43,224 bases of DNA. Source: Bdellovibrionaceae bacterium UBA2316 (lineage in GTDB: Bacteria; Bdellovibrionota; Bdellovibrionia; Bdellovibrionales; Bdellovibrionaceae). Below are positions 34,134 through 42,790 of the stretch, piece by piece. The stretch covers positions 47,497 to 90,720 of the forward strand of contig DDVI01000086.1 of the NCBI GenBank assembly GCA_002345205.1, read 5' to 3'. The notes under the pieces are model-generated. The model saw nothing but the letters and a program-made list of their open reading frames with translations. It did not search any database and had not been told where the DNA came from. The translations under genes and the position numbers were made by a program. The number at the start of each line of letters is the position of its first letter. Position 1 is the first letter of the stretch.

Positions 34134-35024
34134 CTATTCACAGTAGCTCAACTCAATTTTTGATGTTTGTCCATTTTCTTGTAGAGATGCAACACCGCAC
34201 TCATTTGTAAAAGTCACAGTTGCTGATCCTGTTTTAGTACCACTAAAAGCAATACTTAAAGAACCAGATACTGGGTAACAAGAGCAATCACCCCACTGGA
34301 TATTATTTGCAGTAATCACAGTAGAAAACTTCGCCAAGTTATGGTTTACTTCCAGTTGCCCATTCGACACGCGACGAGCTGCACGCGATAAGCCTCCCGA
34401 TACCTCTAACGACTGTAAAGTTCTTACTGATACATTAAATAGCTGGCGACCATTGCGATCCATACGTTTATGCTTACCTAAAATATCTAAATTGTAGCCT
34501 GATGATGTTTTTGTAATTTTAGCACCACCACCATAAGCCGCACCTAAGCGATAATCCTGAGCCGCATCGCTAGAATTCGACACAACACCACCACGAGGAC
34601 CGGAAATTTCAGTGCTGTAAGTGCGAGTTACCGAGTCACCATTTGAATTCATAGTACAACTGCTATTAGAGAACGCCAATTTCACGTATCCTTCCATTTG
34701 ACGGACACCATTCAAAGTCGAGCAATTTGAATACTGGATCTCTTTAACTCCATTTGAGCAGCTTTGCAGATAGGCACGCGAGCAGGCCGCCGCCTGAGCC
34801 TTATCTATTAGTAAGGTAGACCAAATAGAATTCGCTTTTACAGACTGAAAAGCAAAACTGGAATTTGATTGTTCATCCAAACTGCCAGATACCGCAGTCA
34901 TTCCAGATTCAACGACAGCTTCAACCTCGTTTACACTAGATAGGTCCTCGTCATTTGATTTGTTTTTACAACCCTGAACGATAACAAATATAACTGCAAT
35001 TGAAATAAGCTTTGAAAGTTTCAT
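34134..35024 (-). CDS. Secreted lipoprotein of unknown function, first gene of the ECF-sigma operon
   Basis: The start at the ATG at 35024 has AAAGGAG 6 nt upstream and gives a lipoprotein signal with Cys19 (VIVQGC); the longer frame adds 32 residues with no signal. The 296-residue product is rich in Ser, Asn and Gly and has about ten further cysteines in the mature part, beginning at AAACSRAYLQSC and ending at LSYCE. I recognise no family. It ends exactly before the ECF sigma ATG, so the lipoprotein and the sigma factor are co-expressed. It may be part of the signal or a target. Confidence 0.82.
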   Translation of the reverse strand: MKLSKLISIAVIFVIVQGCKNKSNDEDLSSVNEVEAVVESGMTAVSGSLDEQSNSSFAFQSVKANSIWSTLLIDKAQAAACSRAYLQSCSNGVKEIQYSNCSTLNGVRQMEGYVKLAFSNSSCTMNSNGDSVTRTYSTEISGPRGGVVSNSSDAAQDYRLGAAYGGGAKITKTSSGYNLDILGKHKRMDRNGRQLFNVSVRTLQSLEVSGGLSRAARRVSNGQLEVNHNLAKFSTVITANNIQWGDCSCYPVSGSLSIAFSGTKTGSATVTFTNECGVASLQENGQTSKIELSYCE

Positions 35025-35219
35025 TAAAACTCCTTTATAGCATTTAGAGGTAATACAATCGAAGCGGCGAAAAATTACAGAAAATTTCAAACCCTTTAAG
35101 TGTATATCAAAAATAGTCACTGTCTCATTGTGAAACGTTCCTATTCGAATCTATTAGATCTTTTTTGGCACACTTCCTGTACTTCAAAGAATTGAGGAAC
35201 CTTTTTAGGTGAGGTAATT

Positions 35220-35960
35220 ATGTGGCGTTATATTACATTAGGACTATCAGCGTTTGGCTTGTCGGTATTGCTTATCGCGTGTGGCGAAAACAAACAGACA
35301 AACACGGCAGCGAATCCATATGCTACTAATAATGGTTGCCCAACAGGCACCTACTACTCGAATGGCTTCTGCTACAACCAGAACGGAACGCAGTGGAATG
35401 GTTATCAAAATGGTTTTGTAAGCAGCATTAACTTTGTCAGTGATAACTTTAGATACAAAAACTATCAGGTGACTAACTCCGGTGTTTACAAAGAATTTAT
35501 TAAGAAAGCGATGCAAACTTGCGATCAAGCCCATTCAAGCGGTGGTATCTATAGTTGCGATTCTTGGGCAATTGGTGATTTCCAGTTAAATGTACAAGTT
35601 GCAGCGACACAGGCATCTACATTAAGAGCAACATTTGCCGCGTATCCCAAGACAAACAGCTACTACTGGTATGGATACTCATTGCCATCTGCAAGCGACT
35701 TTTTTTACGGATACTTTGGTTTCCCAGTTTACACAGCCACGATCGTAACAAAAAATCCACTTCCTTTAGATATGACAGTGTCTATCATCAATGACTCTAA
35801 AGGCTTTGAAGCTCGCGCCTACGGTGATCAATGGACTGCAGCAAACAGAAGTCTAATTCAATTGCAAGTTCTTGAAGGTAAGCTTGAACAATCGGCATTC
35901 GACTACCAACTTGGTTTCGAAGGTAAAATTTTTGCTAAAGGTCGTCTACAAAGATACTAA
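35220..35960 (+). CDS. Asn/Gln/Tyr-rich lipoprotein of unknown function
   Basis: The 246-residue protein has a lipoprotein signal with Cys21 (LLIAC) and a mature N-terminus rich in Asn, Thr, Gly and Tyr with a cysteine pair (NGCPTGTYYSNGFCYNQNG). A strand-rich remainder follows, with no family I recognise. GAGGT lies 7 nt before the ATG. It is divergent from the ECF-operon lipoprotein; the 195-nt gap should hold both promoters. A near -24/-12 sequence upstream (35167-35180) has GT instead of GC at -12. Confidence 0.8.
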   Translation: MWRYITLGLSAFGLSVLLIACGENKQTNTAANPYATNNGCPTGTYYSNGFCYNQNGTQWNGYQNGFVSSINFVSDNFRYKNYQVTNSGVYKEFIKKAMQTCDQAHSSGGIYSCDSWAIGDFQLNVQVAATQASTLRATFAAYPKTNSYYWYGYSLPSASDFFYGYFGFPVYTATIVTKNPLPLDMTVSIINDSKGFEARAYGDQWTAANRSLIQLQVLEGKLEQSAFDYQLGFEGKIFAKGRLQRY

Positions 35961-36000
35961 TAGACAATTAGTATCTTTCACTAGATGATGGTACAAATTC

Positions 36001-36213
36001 ATGAAACCATTGATAGTCACGTGTCCCACGTGTTCAAAGAAAATCGAATATTCGCTAAAAAATAAGAATCGTCCATTCTGCAGTGATCGCTGTAAGTTGA
36101 TTGATCTCGGCGAGTGGGCCTCGGAATCTTATAAAGTTCCTGTAAAGAATGTTGAATTTGATACCTCTTCAAATGATAAAGCGGGTGATGAACTCCCGGA
36201 AACTGAAGACTAG
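36001..36213 (+). CDS. yacG: YacG-like zinc-finger protein (DNA gyrase inhibitor family)
   Basis: The 70-residue protein has the YacG zinc ligands Cys8, Cys11, Cys27 and Cys31 (VTCPTC, FCSDRC) followed by LIDLGEWASESY, the family signature. YacG of E. coli binds GyrB and inhibits gyrase. Length is normal, with an acidic tail. It lies upstream of the HU gene, separated by 134 nt. Confidence 0.93.
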   Translation: MKPLIVTCPTCSKKIEYSLKNKNRPFCSDRCKLIDLGEWASESYKVPVKNVEFDTSSNDKAGDELPETED

Positions 36214-36262
36214 CAAGCCTCCTCGCCTCATCAAAAAAATTAATTTCTTCAAAAAAAAGATA

Positions 36263-36285
36263 TTGACGCCGATTCAATTATGCAT
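36263..36285 (+). promoter_or_regulatory. Possible promoter of the HU gene
   Basis: ttgacg (36263-36268) after an A-run is a good -35 match. The expected -10 region (around 36285-36291) reads tctgat and is weak. The A-tract upstream could act as an UP element. Only the -35 match is convincing. Confidence 0.3.
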
Positions 36286-36347
36286 TCTGATTGGTTTATA
36301 ACAAACGATCACTAATGATCGTAAATAATATTCATAAGGAGTGTGAT

Positions 36348-36620
36348 ATGAATAAAGCACAATTAATCGAAAAAATCGCTATGGAAACTAAAGTTTCTAA
36401 AGCTCAAGCAGAAACTCTTTTAGACTGCACAATCGAAAACATCAAAAAAGCTGTAAAAAAAGGCGATGATGTTAAATTAGTTGGTTTTGGTACTTTCACT
36501 AAAGCTAAACGTAAAGCTCGCGTAGGTCGTAACCCACAAACTGGTAAAGCGATCAAAATCCCAGCTTCTAACGCTCCAAAATTCCGCCCAGGTGCTGAAT
36601 TTAAAGCACTAGTTAAGTAG
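36348..36620 (+). CDS. HU-family DNA-binding protein
   Basis: HU bends and packs DNA. The start is the ATG at 36348, with AAGGAG 6 nt upstream, giving 90 residues from MNKAQLIEKIAMETKVSKAQ; the longer frame has a spurious extension. The DNA-binding arm GRNPQTGKAIKIPAS and GFGTFTKAKRKAR are intact. Codon use looks biased toward highly expressed codons. A strong terminator follows. Confidence 0.97.
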   Translation: MNKAQLIEKIAMETKVSKAQAETLLDCTIENIKKAVKKGDDVKLVGFGTFTKAKRKARVGRNPQTGKAIKIPASNAPKFRPGAEFKALVK

Positions 36621-36662
36621 TAACTAGCTGAGGCTGTTAAGTAATTTTAACTAAGCCCAAAA

Positions 36663-36690
36663 AAGCCGACTGCAAAGTCGGCTTTTTTTT
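36663..36690 (+). terminator. Intrinsic terminator after the HU gene
   Basis: A perfect stem, aagccgact (36663-36671) with agtcggctt (36676-36684), encloses a GCAA loop and runs into eight T residues. This is a textbook Rho-independent terminator for the HU transcript. Confidence 0.95.
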
Positions 36691-36754
36691 ACCCAAAATC
36701 GTATCAACACCCCCGAAACCCCAGAACAGATTGCTTTTTCCCTCGAATAAATAA

Positions 36755-36804
36755 AAAATGTTTGAAAAGCGTCAGATGCGAGGCTGACGTTTTTCAAACA
36801 TTTT
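36755..36804 (+). promoter_or_regulatory. 21-bp inverted repeat in the pfkA upstream region
   Basis: aaaatgtttgaaaagcgtcag (36755-36775) is complementary to 36784-36804 at all positions except one G-T pair, around an 8-nt loop. It ends 19 nt before the pfkA ATG and lacks a T-run, so it is not a plain terminator. It could be an operator for a dimeric repressor or a leader hairpin controlling pfkA. Confidence 0.7.
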
Positions 36805-36823
36805 CAGCGGGACAAGTAGGATC

Positions 36824-37813
36824 ATGGCACAACATCAGATTAAAATTAGTCGAATTGGTTTATTTACAAGCGGCGGCGATGCTCCGGGAATGAACGCGGC
36901 AATTCGCGCGGTTGTTCGCGTAGCTCACTCAATGAATATTGAAGTGATGGGAATTTCACAAGGCTACATCGGTATGATTGAAAACCATGTCGTGCCACTA
37001 AACATTCGCGATGTGGCAAACATCATTCAGCGTGGTGGAACGATATTAAAAACAGGACGTAGCTCAGACTTCCACAAAGCTGAAGTTCGCGCACGTGCCG
37101 TAGAAACATTACGAAGGCACAAAATTGATGGCCTTGTATGCGTGGGTGGTGATGGTTCTTTCCGTGGTGCCCATGCACTTTGGAATGAACACAAAATTCC
37201 AATTGTGGGTATCCCGGGTACAATCGATAACGATATTTTTGGTTCGGATCTTACTATTGGCTTTGATACTGCGGTCAACACGGCTTTAGATGCGATTGAT
37301 AAGATTCGCGACACAGCAGATAGTCACGACCGCGTATTTATTGTTGAAGTCATGGGACGCAATTCTGGGTTTATCGCCTGCCATGTGGGCCTATCAGGGG
37401 GCGCTGAAGAAATTTTTGTTCCAGATGGCAATACCAACATTGAAAAATCAGTTGATCGAATCAAAGACTCGATTAAAAAAGGTAAACGTAGCAGTATCCT
37501 AATTACAGCCGAAGGACAAAAGCCTGGCAGAGCCTATGATCTGGCTGATGCCATTCGTAAAAAATCAGGTATTGATCCTAAAATCTGCATCCTAGGCCAT
37601 ATTCAACGGGGAGGCTCACCGACTTCCGTTGACCGGGTTCTAGCGTCACGCATGGGCGCCGCAGCCATTGATAATTTATCAAAAGGTTTTTGCGATATAA
37701 TGATTGGTTCGGATGGACCGAACCTAGTTCAGGTACCGCTGGAACTAGCAACTACAAAAGAAAAACGAAGTCCGCTTGAGTACGTGCAGTTAAGTCAGAT
37801 CTTAGCTGTGTAA
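36824..37813 (+). CDS. pfkA: ATP-dependent 6-phosphofructokinase
   Basis: PfkA phosphorylates fructose 6-phosphate in glycolysis. The 329-residue protein has the nucleotide site SGGDAPGMNAAIR, GGDGS at 108-112 (Gly111 marks ATP rather than pyrophosphate use), catalytic Asp135 in PGTIDND, VEVMGRNSGFIA and GHIQRGGSPTSVDR. Length is typical of bacterial type A1. A large inverted repeat stands just upstream, suggesting specific control. Confidence 0.97.
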   Translation: MAQHQIKISRIGLFTSGGDAPGMNAAIRAVVRVAHSMNIEVMGISQGYIGMIENHVVPLNIRDVANIIQRGGTILKTGRSSDFHKAEVRARAVETLRRHKIDGLVCVGGDGSFRGAHALWNEHKIPIVGIPGTIDNDIFGSDLTIGFDTAVNTALDAIDKIRDTADSHDRVFIVEVMGRNSGFIACHVGLSGGAEEIFVPDGNTNIEKSVDRIKDSIKKGKRSSILITAEGQKPGRAYDLADAIRKKSGIDPKICILGHIQRGGSPTSVDRVLASRMGAAAIDNLSKGFCDIMIGSDGPNLVQVPLELATTKEKRSPLEYVQLSQILAV

Positions 37814-37830
37814 TCGACAAGGAAAAGACC

Positions 37831-38331
37831 ATGTCTTCGGATATAGAAAAATGGAATGCATTTGGTCCTATGGATCAAATTCAGCTTGGCAAATTAACAG
37901 AGGCTTTAGATAAAGTCGGAGCCGAGTACAAAGTTGAAGTTTCCGAAGATGATATCTTTCAGCATCAAGCGGAAGCTCGTAACCAACCGTTGAGGCAGCA
38001 CCCTACTTTTACCGGATTGGCTAAATTTTATTATATAAAAATCCCCACAAAAAATTTACTCATTGTTAAGAAAGATTTAGAAGCTATTGGATTTTCACTC
38101 ACGCCAGAGACTGTCGCCCAACCTGCGGACATCGATGAATACCTATGCACAAAGTGTAAGCACCTGAGCCATCAACCTGGTTTTTGCCCAAACGATGGAA
38201 CTAAACTTCTTGAGTTTTCAGATTGGGTCGCGTTTAAACGAAAAAATAGCTCCAATTACGATGGCCGTATTATTTTGGGTATCCTAATCCTTTTGGCTAT
38301 TGGGTATTTCCTAACTAAGGCAGGATTTTAA
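37831..38331 (+). CDS. Zinc-ribbon-like protein with C-terminal membrane anchor
   Basis: The 166-residue protein has an alpha/beta N-terminal domain (about 12-95). A short zinc-ribbon-like segment follows (Cys106, Cys109, Cys119 in CTKC and FCPNDGTKL; the fourth ligand would be a His or Asp). One membrane segment (about 147-162) at the C-terminus suggests tail-anchoring. AAGGA lies 6 nt before the ATG. It starts 17 nt after pfkA, so it is probably co-transcribed. Function unknown. Confidence 0.78.
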   Translation: MSSDIEKWNAFGPMDQIQLGKLTEALDKVGAEYKVEVSEDDIFQHQAEARNQPLRQHPTFTGLAKFYYIKIPTKNLLIVKKDLEAIGFSLTPETVAQPADIDEYLCTKCKHLSHQPGFCPNDGTKLLEFSDWVAFKRKNSSNYDGRIILGILILLAIGYFLTKAGF

Positions 38332-38335
38332 TTCC

Positions 38336-39235
38336 ATGAGGGTATCGTTTTGGCGCTTCTTAATAATCTCTGTAGCACTTCACGGAGCATTATTAATACC
38401 GTTATTTTGGACTAAGAAAATTCCTCAAAAAAAAGAAACTGTTTCGATTGAATACAAAATACCTCCACCTGAGCTACCACATAAACCACGCCCCAAACTG
38501 GTGAAGACTGCTAATCGAGCGAAAGCGAATAAGGTAAAACTTAGTCCTGGCTCGGCACTTGATAAATTCAAACCCAAATTGGATTTCAGCGTATCATCAA
38601 ATTCAGGCTTAAATGTTGATCAAGGACTGCTCAGTAACGGAGACACATTTGACGTTTCCCCTTACAATGATAATCCAAATGCGTCTTGGGGCAGCGGCTC
38701 GGCCAGTTTCGGACGCGCGCGCGATTACTTGCTGTACAAAAAAGTCTACGAATCTGTAGACGGTTCGCTATTTTTCCCCAGCTTCTTTGTACGAAGAAAT
38801 ATTCAAGGTGTCACCAATGCAAGGTTAGTTCTAAATGTCCAGGGCAGGTGCGATTGGGAAAAAACTAAAATTTATGGTAACGACACCTTCATGCAAATTT
38901 ATATTTTGAGCGTATTAAAGAAAGCCTGCGCTCAATCATTTAAATCCTTCATCAAAGACCGGATTGTTACTAATATTGATCTTTCATTTCAATTTGCAAT
39001 TACGGAGGCGACCACTGACGCCGAGGCGGACGAAAATAGATTTATCGTCGGCAATGCCCTGATGTTCTACCGAAACTCTTATAAGAGCGTTATGCAATGG
39101 GAATTCGGACCCTTCCAAGGGATCTTCCCCGTTCCCGCGGTTTATTTGAACCTTCCATGGATTCAAGAAAACTGGGACAAGATCATGAATCACAAAGACC
39201 CCATTTCTGAATTTAAAAAAGAATTCGGTGGTTAG
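38336..39235 (+). CDS. TonB-like periplasmic-spanning protein
   Basis: The 299-residue protein has an N-terminal membrane anchor (about 6-26, with the SxxxH arrangement SVALHGALL found in TonB). A Pro/Lys-rich stretch follows (KIPPPELPHKPRPK) and then a Ser/Asn-rich linker. The C-terminal globular domain (about 135-220) contains NIQGVTNARLVLNVQGRCDW, reminiscent of the TonB C-terminal fold, then an extra C-terminal extension. The start is 4 nt after the previous stop. I call it TonB-like from architecture; energising an outer-membrane receptor is inferred. No ExbB or ExbD gene is in view. Confidence 0.7.
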   Translation: MRVSFWRFLIISVALHGALLIPLFWTKKIPQKKETVSIEYKIPPPELPHKPRPKLVKTANRAKANKVKLSPGSALDKFKPKLDFSVSSNSGLNVDQGLLSNGDTFDVSPYNDNPNASWGSGSASFGRARDYLLYKKVYESVDGSLFFPSFFVRRNIQGVTNARLVLNVQGRCDWEKTKIYGNDTFMQIYILSVLKKACAQSFKSFIKDRIVTNIDLSFQFAITEATTDAEADENRFIVGNALMFYRNSYKSVMQWEFGPFQGIFPVPAVYLNLPWIQENWDKIMNHKDPISEFKKEFGG

Positions 39236-39241
39236 GAAAAA

Positions 39242-40879
39242 CTATTTAAGACTCTTTAGTATTTGCGTAGCTGCAATCAAAGCCGATTGTTCCGAGCTTT
39301 CATAACTTGGCGAGATAAAATTGTCCTGATTTGCAAACACCACCGTACCGATTGGTTGGCTAGCTACGGCCAATTGTGGTGATGACGCAAATTGCGCGCG
39401 GCACACCGGAACAGAATGCCCCCATAAAGTCATACGCACAGCTGCGATATCTGAGGCTGTGATACCCAACTCTGGATAATAATTTTGCAATTCAGCCAAT
39501 AAAAAATCACGATGCTTGTTATGAGCAAATGGGTTCAACAAAAACTGACGGGCCCCTTGATACGGAAACGCTTTGTAGAACGTTAAAGTACATGGCGAAC
39601 CTTTATCACCTTGGGCCCAATTAGAGAATATCACATCGGTGAAACCCTTGGAAAAGGGGGCCGCCGAACTTGGAACTTTTGGAAGTTCTTTTTTCAAACA
39701 ATATAAATCAAAACCTTTTGACGGAATATTTCGTCTTAAGCTTACATTCGCGACCATGAACGATCGATACTCGATAGTATTCATCGCCTGCATTTGCGAA
39801 GCCGGAATACCGTGAATAATTTTCTTCGCCACAAATTTTGGCGCGGCCATCACTACGTACTTCGTACGAATCGTTTTTAATTTATTTAACTGCTCTTCAA
39901 CTACAACATCGGCATAACCATTGCCTGGAATTACTTTTAATACCGCACTTTTCGTGCGCATTTGCGTGCCCCCAAGCGCCGCTACTAAATTTTGATACAA
40001 AAATTGTGTGATTAAACTATTTCCACCTGGAAATACCATTACACCATGCTGTTCAGACGCCTGCCACGAGAAAAATTCACCAGCAGCGACTTCATCCAAT
40101 GTTGCACCAAATGAAGACCATGCATAGTATTGAAAATATTCATAAAGCGTTGTCGTAATTTGAGGAAAATTTCTTTGAATCCATTGATTCACTGTCATTT
40201 GATTGAAGTTTGATGCATTCGATTCAAATATTTTCAAAAGCTGCTTCATTTGCGCAAACACTTTTGGATCTTCGTGTTGTCCTGTCCAGAAGTTCGATAG
40301 CACTTTGCCGTTTAAAAAAACTTTCTTATCGGCAGCCGATTCCATACGTGCATATTTCAGAACACCAATATCATTCAACATCCGGTGAGATGCTGAGTTT
40401 TGCTCAGGAATAGAAATATATGCGGGCCCTAGTGAGTAATAACTCGAATTAATGACTTCGCCTTTAGAATTTCCACCAAACTGACTGGCTTGTTCCAAAA
40501 TTAAAGGTTTTAATTTTTTTAAGTGATAGCCCGCAATCAATCCACTCAATCCACCGCCCACAATAACTACATTTTGTGATTCTGTTGCCGCTGGAATGCC
40601 ACCACATTTTTGAATGTAACCATCCACATTCCAAAATCGTTCATGATTTGGATCTGGTTCATCACCCGTAAATTCCGAAGTTGATGCTATACCTGTCAGT
40701 TTGGTAATGGGATCTTGAGGAACTGGCGCGCGATACAGGGGTGCGGACGAAGCCATTGACGTTAATAGCGCTGGCGACATTAGCTTTAGCAAAGGATGAG
40801 TCAATAGCGACCCCATCGTTAATTTATAAAACTGACGTCTACCTAGCTTATTGTCGTTTTCGCTCGATTTCATAGCCAT
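39242..40879 (-). CDS. Tat-exported FAD-dependent amine oxidase-like oxidoreductase
   Basis: The 545-residue protein begins with a twin-arginine signal (RRQFYKLTMGSLL, Arg14-Arg15). After a linker it has the FAD dinucleotide motif VVIVGGGLSGLIAGYHLKK (about 104-122) and the second FAD motif LILEQASQFGGNSKG. FPGGNSLITQFL follows later, and GTVVFANQDNFISPSYESSEQSA at the C-terminus, as in flavin amine oxidase and phytoene desaturase-like proteins. It should be folded with FAD and exported to the periplasm. Substrate unknown. It converges with the TonB-like gene after 6 nt. Confidence 0.88.
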   Translation of the reverse strand: MAMKSSENDNKLGRRQFYKLTMGSLLTHPLLKLMSPALLTSMASSAPLYRAPVPQDPITKLTGIASTSEFTGDEPDPNHERFWNVDGYIQKCGGIPAATESQNVVIVGGGLSGLIAGYHLKKLKPLILEQASQFGGNSKGEVINSSYYSLGPAYISIPEQNSASHRMLNDIGVLKYARMESAADKKVFLNGKVLSNFWTGQHEDPKVFAQMKQLLKIFESNASNFNQMTVNQWIQRNFPQITTTLYEYFQYYAWSSFGATLDEVAAGEFFSWQASEQHGVMVFPGGNSLITQFLYQNLVAALGGTQMRTKSAVLKVIPGNGYADVVVEEQLNKLKTIRTKYVVMAAPKFVAKKIIHGIPASQMQAMNTIEYRSFMVANVSLRRNIPSKGFDLYCLKKELPKVPSSAAPFSKGFTDVIFSNWAQGDKGSPCTLTFYKAFPYQGARQFLLNPFAHNKHRDFLLAELQNYYPELGITASDIAAVRMTLWGHSVPVCRAQFASSPQLAVASQPIGTVVFANQDNFISPSYESSEQSALIAATQILKSLK

Positions 40880-40943
40880 CAGCTACTTGAGGGCTCTCTA
40901 ATTATCAAATCTATTTCGGCGATGAGTTATAGTTGAAAGACAG

Positions 40944-40973
40944 TTGATAATAATAGCGTTCGGCCCCTATGCT
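40944..40973 (+). promoter_or_regulatory. Possible sigma-70-type promoter for the secreted protein at 41014
   Basis: ttgata (40944-40949) and tatgct (40968-40973) are 18 nt apart and would start transcription near 40980, giving a leader of about 34 nt with an AGGGGA ribosome site. Match to the consensus is moderate. Confidence 0.4.
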
Positions 40974-41013
40974 TAACAGGTTGTATTTAATTTAACTCGA
41001 ATAGGGGAAATTT

Positions 41014-41508
41014 ATGAAACTGCTGATATCGTTGATACTTTTATATACTAGCGTTTCATTAGCCGCCAAGTCTCGTGTAGGAGAGTGGGCTGCCTATAAC
41101 TACGAAGAACGAACCGCTACTAGCTCCGCCAAAGGCACTCTTATCAAGGAAATCATAGAGGTTAAGCGTATGGCTTCACCGTCTGGCAAAATGATGAACT
41201 ACTTAAAAGTCAGTGAAAAACTAATGCCGATTGGCTCAAACCCAACAGAAGTTTTTAAGTGGGAACCAGAATCGCAGTATTTAAAACAATGGGATCTAAA
41301 TTTTTATTTGTTAAAATGTAAATTCATCAGGAAAATTGGTGACATTGAAACTCTGAAAACATCTGCTGGCAAGATTGTTACCTGCCACGTAAAAGATCAA
41401 AACAGTTGGATAGGCGCCGTTCCATTTAATCATGTTCTACATATCCAAGACGACGAAAATGTTTTTCGCCGATTTGAATTGATCAAGTTTTCTTGGAAGA
41501 AAAAATAA
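41014..41508 (+). CDS. Secreted protein of unknown function
   Basis: The 164-residue protein has a Sec signal peptide (about 1-17, ending SLA). The mature part is strand-rich with two cysteines (KCKFIR, TCHVKD) that may pair. I recognise no family. AGGGGA lies 7 nt before the ATG. It converges with gltS, only 3 nt between the stops. Confidence 0.78.
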   Translation: MKLLISLILLYTSVSLAAKSRVGEWAAYNYEERTATSSAKGTLIKEIIEVKRMASPSGKMMNYLKVSEKLMPIGSNPTEVFKWEPESQYLKQWDLNFYLLKCKFIRKIGDIETLKTSAGKIVTCHVKDQNSWIGAVPFNHVLHIQDDENVFRRFELIKFSWKKK

Positions 41509-41511
41509 TTT

Positions 41512-42738
41512 CTATTTCAAGATATTTAATAATGCTGTGATAAATGCAGCATTAATAAAATCGATAAAGCATGACCCGACTAAAGGCACGATCAAGAATG
41601 CTTTTGGAGCGATTCCATACTTACGAGTCAGAGCCGACATGTTGGCTAGGGCATTGGCCGTTGTACCCATCATAAAGCCAACAAAACCGCTGCTGATAAT
41701 TGCTGATTCATAAGTCTTTCCCATAAAACGATAGACCAAAAATAAAGCACCTGCGACTACCAAAATTCCTTGCAGTATCAAGGAGACTAATACCGGCAAT
41801 GCGGCGTTTTTCAATTGAGCTAAGTCTAAGGTTACGATCGCCATCGCGATAAATACCGATAAACATGTATTACCAATTTCCTCAAGTGTACTTTCTTGAA
41901 GCTCAAACCATTTTGTTTGATCATCTATGTTTCTAATTACGGCAGCGACAATCATCGAACCAATATAAATCGGAAGAGTAACACCTATCTGTGAAAAAAT
42001 AGGCGATATATACGTTCCTAATCCCACGAATAAAATAATTGCTAGAACATGTTTGATAAATGTATCGGGACTAAATTTCTCTTGTGCTTCCACTCCGATT
42101 TCAGAAAACGGAATATCGGGTGTTACTCGAGTTGTGACGGTAGTTTCTGTAGTTTTAATGAATGTGCCCGACACCGGTAATTTATCACGATCAATCAAGT
42201 ACGTCGCAAGCGGCGTTCCCAAAATACCGCCCATCAAAATACCACCCAGAGCCGTTGTTAAGCCCAAAGTCGTCGCATTTACGACACCGTTCTGTTCAAA
42301 TAATGGAGCAAACGCCAACGACGTACCCGGCCCCCCGGCTAATGCTACCGAACTCATCAAAATCCCTGAAATGCTGGGCATATCCATCGCAACCGCAATC
42401 CCGATACCCAAAGCTATTTGAACGGCCAAAAACACAACGCTTAGAAATAGAAAAAATAAAACGTCCCTCCCGCCTTTTCTCAAAGATATCCAAGATGCAC
42501 CAAAGCCAAGGGACGCGAAAAATGCAATCATCAACGGCTCTTGAAATGTCTTATCAAATTTAATTTCGAGTCCGATAGCTTCTTTTAAAAACAAAAATAA
42601 GATTGCGAAAACCAAGCCACCAACCACGGGAGACGGAAAATTGTATCGACTTAGAAAATTAACTCGTTTAACCAAGATTTGACCGACGATGATAACGATG
42701 GCGGCCAAAGCTAAAGTTTGCAATCCATTGAATGACAT
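41512..42738 (-). CDS. gltS: Sodium/glutamate symporter GltS
   Basis: GltS imports glutamate with sodium. The 408-residue protein has about ten membrane segments. Two inverted-repeat reentrant motifs are visible: SSVALAGGPGTSLAFAPLF in the first half and GFVGFMMGTTANALANM in the second, as in the GltS (ESS) family. AAGGGG precedes the ATG. It is divergent from an OsmC-like gene (52 nt). Glutamate uptake fits an amino-acid-using bacterium. Confidence 0.95.
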   Translation of the reverse strand: MSFNGLQTLALAAIVIIVGQILVKRVNFLSRYNFPSPVVGGLVFAILFLFLKEAIGLEIKFDKTFQEPLMIAFFASLGFGASWISLRKGGRDVLFFLFLSVVFLAVQIALGIGIAVAMDMPSISGILMSSVALAGGPGTSLAFAPLFEQNGVVNATTLGLTTALGGILMGGILGTPLATYLIDRDKLPVSGTFIKTTETTVTTRVTPDIPFSEIGVEAQEKFSPDTFIKHVLAIILFVGLGTYISPIFSQIGVTLPIYIGSMIVAAVIRNIDDQTKWFELQESTLEEIGNTCLSVFIAMAIVTLDLAQLKNAALPVLVSLILQGILVVAGALFLVYRFMGKTYESAIISSGFVGFMMGTTANALANMSALTRKYGIAPKAFLIVPLVGSCFIDFINAAFITALLNILK

Positions 42739-42790
42739 AATTCCCCTTAAGAGTTATTGTTCTAAAATTGTATAGTATACGGAGGAATCT

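Noticed and set aside
35167..35180. TTGGCACACTTCCTGTA before the lipoprotein at 35220, like a third sigma-54 promoter
   Set aside because: The -24 half is good, but the -12 pair is GT rather than GC, and the downstream half does not read TTGC. Left as uncertain, not listed as a promoter.
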